A DNA stretch of 64,000 nucleotides from Parasponia andersonii (lineage: Eukaryota > Streptophyta > Magnoliopsida > Rosales > Cannabaceae): the NCBI GenBank assembly GCA_002914805.1, contig JXTB01000019.1, positions 744,470 to 808,469 on the forward strand, written 5' to 3'. The translations under genes were made by a program, and so were the position numbers. Under the pieces are notes generated by a model. It had not been told where the DNA came from. It was given only the letters and a program-made list of their open reading frames with translations, and did not search any database. How positions within the stretch are numbered: position 1 is the first letter of the stretch; every line of letters begins with the position of its first letter. Positions 61,149-64,000 of this stretch are shown in pieces.

Positions 61149-61933
61149 AGTGGTCTTTTTTGTTTTTTATTGTTTTTTATTAAAACAATACAGGCTTTGT
61201 CCCCTTTCTGTATGGACGACTTCTTTTGCTTTAATAAATATTCTTCCTTCCTTATATGCTCCTGCAAAATAGCGATAAGAAACGATAGTAATTTTAACCA
61301 AGTAGTCAATCACAAGTGATCGATCAGTACGCTTTTAGCGATTTAAATCCGACTAACTTAAACGAATTTTAAGCGTTAGAATGGGTTAGGTCGCTTAAGA
61401 AAATAGTTAATACGAGTGATGCAAACTCTAACTATATTTCAAAAGTTCCATGTCAAAATAAATCATAGCAATATATCACTTCGAACAACGAACGTTATGC
61501 TTAGTTACTTTTCTGTTCGAGGAGGGAAATTGCGTAATATGACATGCTGAGGCATGAAGCGAGGAGAAAATCCTAGGATTTTAAGTTGATTCAAATACGT
61601 CGACGTCGATGATCTAAGACTTAGATACTTCGACGATCTAAAATCCTGTCTCCTCTAAATGGACGTTTGCATAGTCCCTTAGGGAAAAAATAGGAGATAA
61701 CTCTGATCTGATCCCACTGCCCCCCGAGTTTTATGGTGTCCGAAAACTGCCATAAAACTATAAATGAAGAATAGCCGAAGTAATAACCGAGTTGATGAAA
61801 TAATAGCCGAAGTAATATTGATGGTCGATGAATGGCGAACAACGAATGACGAACAACGAATGACGATCAATGAATGGCGAACAGCGAACAACGAATGACG
61901 ATCAATGAATGGCGAACAATAAAATCATTAAAA
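61149..61933. other. Spacer between the antisense gene and the end of pol
   Basis: The first 100 bp is T-rich and probably the 3' end of the antisense gene's transcript. The remainder has no coding sequence and ends in a minisatellite (61823-61918). Confidence 0.6.
61823..61918. repeat. Minisatellite with unit about 36 bp
   Basis: Two and a half units of GATCAATGAATGGCGAAC followed by CGAACAACGAATGAC-type blocks, with an internal GAATGACGAACAAC subrepeat. Confidence 0.85.
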
Positions 61934-64000
61934 TCATTGATAATAACGACGAAGCTGTTCAGTATTCCAGGCATGCTCGACCTTTTGTCCACCGATGCGA
62001 GCTAAATGATATGTTCCAGGTCGAATGACATCATCAATAACATAAGGTCCTTCCCAAGAAGGACCGAATACACCAGCACCATGCTCTTTATTATTAGGTA
62101 AAACACATCGAAGGACAAGATCTCCAACTTCAAAATGTCTACCCTTTACTCTGGAATTATAATATCGAGCAGTGCGCCGTTGGTATGATGCAATTCGGAG
62201 CCGAGATTGTTCACGTCGCTCTTCTAAAAGATCGAGTTCAACTCTCAGCAACACATCATTATGTTTTTGCTCATAAACAGATCGCCGCAGGGAGCCCGCA
62301 CCAATTTCAACAAGAATCATCACTTCATATCCATAAGCCAAGGAGAATGGACTCTCCCCTATAGTAGTTCGTTGTGTAGTGCGATAAGCCCATAATACTT
62401 CTAGAAGTACCTCTGGCCAAGCTCCTTTATGCTCCTCCAGCTTTGTCTTTATATTTTACTTGAGTATTTTGTTTATCGCTTCGACCTGCCCATTGGCCTG
62501 TGGATGAACAACAGCGGAGAAGTTCTTTTTGATGCCCAAGTTATTGCAGAAATCACGGAACTCGTCGCAAACGAACTGCTTCCCATTATCAGAAATTATG
62601 ATATGTGGTATACCATAACGACAAATTATAGATTGATAAACGAAATCTATCATTTTCTTCGCGGAGATGGTACTCAAGGCTTTGGCTTCCGTCCATTTTG
62701 TAAAGTAATCGACTGCGACCACCGCATATTTCAAACCACCTCGCGCTAAAGGAAGCATCCCGATAATATCAATTCCCCACACAGTAAATGGCCATGGACT
62801 AGTCATTGAAGTTAAAGGTACATGTGGTTTTCTAGGAATGGTCGCAAATCGCTGACATTTATCGCATTTCCTAGCAAATTCCAATGTATCCTTCTTCATA
62901 GTTGGCCAAAAGTACCCCTATCGAAGAATCTTATTCGTGAGGGCTTGCCCCCCAGAATGATTCCCACATATTCCTTCGTGGATTTCCCTCATAATGTAGT
63001 GTGCTTTTTGATCAGTGACGCATAATAATAATGGCGAGCTGAAACTCCTTCGATAAAGTTGCTCATCCTGGATGATATAGCGAGCCACTTTCATGCGAAG
63101 CCGCCTTGCATCGTCTTTATCTTCAGGGAGATCGCCGCTTTGTATATATCGGATTATGGGGTCCATCCACGATGGTTCTTCATCGACTGGCATAATCACT
63201 TGAGGTTCGACCTCGATGCTCGGTGAGATGAGAAATTCAACGGGAACTACTTTCAATAACTCTGCATCCTTTGTTGAAGCGAGCTTAGCGAGTGCATCTG
63301 CCTGGGTGTTTTTAATACAAGGAAGAAGCTGTATGTCATACGTGCTGAACGTTAAGTACAACTGCTATACCTTCTTCAAATAAGCCATCATCCTCTCTCC
63401 TCTCGCATGATAATCACCTTTAACCTGACAGACGACCAGCTGGGAGTCATTATACACTTCGATTGCTTCGACCTTCATTTCTTGTGCAAGCTTTAGGCCA
63501 GCTATCAGTGCTTCGTATTCGGCTTCATTATTTGAAGCTGGGAATTTGAAGCAAAGCGCATAATGAATATTATGCCCTTCAGGACTGATTAAAACTATGC
63601 CTACACCTGCTCCATTCTCATTTGATGACCCGTCCACATAAAGCTTCCACAATTTTGACATATCTGAAGCAGGTTTCTCGAGTGCTTCCGTGGGAAGATT
63701 GACGTCATATGTAAATTCTGTGATAAAATCTGCGAGGGCTTGCCCCTTTATGGCAGTGCGAGGTTGAAAATTGATGTCTAATTGACTCAATTCAACAGCC
63801 CACTTAAGCAGCCGCCCTGACGTCTCAGGTTTCTGTAAGACCTGTCTCAACAGAAAATTCGTGAAAACTCGAATGGAATGAGCATGGAAATAAGGTCGAA
63901 GCTTTCTTGATGCGACGACGAGTGCCAGCGCTAATTTTTCCATCTCCGGGTACCTGGTTTCAGCATCAAGTAATCTCTTACTCACATAATACACAGGTCG
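61934..64000 (-). pseudogene. Pol of the Tat-type element (RNase H, second RNase H, integrase), three in-frame stops
   Basis: One continuous frame runs from the window edge to the stop at 61934 without a frameshift. In order: the reverse-transcriptase RNase H end (YPEMEKLALALVVASRKLRPYF), the second RNase H (LWKLYVDGSSNENGAGVGIV, then ASNNEAEYEALIAGL and NDSQLVV), and the zinc-binding region with CDKCQRFA. The integrase core has WGIDIIG, ISDNGKQF and NGQVEAINK (the D, D, E residues), and the C-terminal domain has FEVGDLVLR and GPYVIDDV. Stops lie at 63365-63367 (TAG), 62918-62920 (TAG) and 62456-62458 (TAA). Catalytic motifs are otherwise intact, so the copy decayed recently. The N-terminal part lies beyond 64000. 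Confidence 0.92.

Larger units (their letters stand above)
57372..64000 (-). mobile_element. Ty3/gypsy element of Tat type, 3' half, with an antisense gene
   Basis: Reading right to left: reverse-transcriptase-side RNase H, a second RNase H, integrase, pol stop at 61934, a spacer, an opposite-strand gene (58995-61148), polypurine tract, and 3' LTR (58063-57372). A second RNase H after the first, plus an extra ORF between pol and the 3' LTR in antisense, are features described for the plant Tat lineage. gag, protease, reverse transcriptase and the 5' LTR lie beyond 64000. Confidence 0.88.

Noticed and set aside
1-64000. CRISPR arrays, bacterial operons, riboswitches, tRNA or rRNA genes
   Set aside because: Nothing of this kind was seen. 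The window is plant nuclear DNA, and the tandem repeats present are minisatellites or duplications without a spacer pattern.

Overview
This is nuclear DNA of a flowering plant, most likely a eudicot. It is AT-rich and intron-bearing. It carries nested LTR retrotransposons of both superfamilies, a CACTA transposon, small inverted-repeat elements, and two plant-specific trihelix transcription factor genes. Two single N positions (30492 and 33893) show that it is a draft assembly. The species could not be determined from the sequence.

Positions 1-20317 form a nested transposon block. A heavily mutated Ty3/gypsy element lies on the minus strand (1-6468, running off the left edge). Next comes the TNP2 transposase remnant of an En/Spm (CACTA) element. 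That transposase is interrupted at 8266-13525 by an inverted structure made of two 3' ends of one Ty3/gypsy family joined head to head. The CACTA element is interrupted again by an almost complete but dead Ty1/copia element (13675-18870, perfect 5-bp target duplication TGCCC). It ends at 20317 in a typical CACTA terminus.

Positions 20318-57371 are the low-copy part. A DF1/GT-2-type trihelix gene (27590-30613, minus) and a second trihelix gene of the GT-gamma type (53133-54476, minus) are the only host genes recognised. In Arabidopsis the DF1 gene and a GT-gamma gene are, as I recall, also immediate neighbours, so this looks like conserved microsynteny stretched by insertions. Between them lie a solo LTR (38864-41434, TSD TTTTC) of the family that forms the palindrome, several MITE-like inverted repeats, and an 8-9 kb stretch (about 44.6-53.1 kb) with no recognisable protein gene.

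Positions 57372-64000 are the 3' half of a Ty3/gypsy element of the Tat type on the minus strand: 3' LTR, polypurine tract, and a pol end with a second RNase H domain. Between pol and the LTR, on the opposite strand, sits a four-exon gene whose spliced reading frame is intact (about 646 residues) and resembles the plant 'putative gypsy type transposon' family. The pol frame facing it has three in-frame stops and no frameshift.

The observations most worth following are the near-symmetric double-3'-end retrotransposon palindrome and the intact spliced antisense gene inside a decayed retrotransposon.
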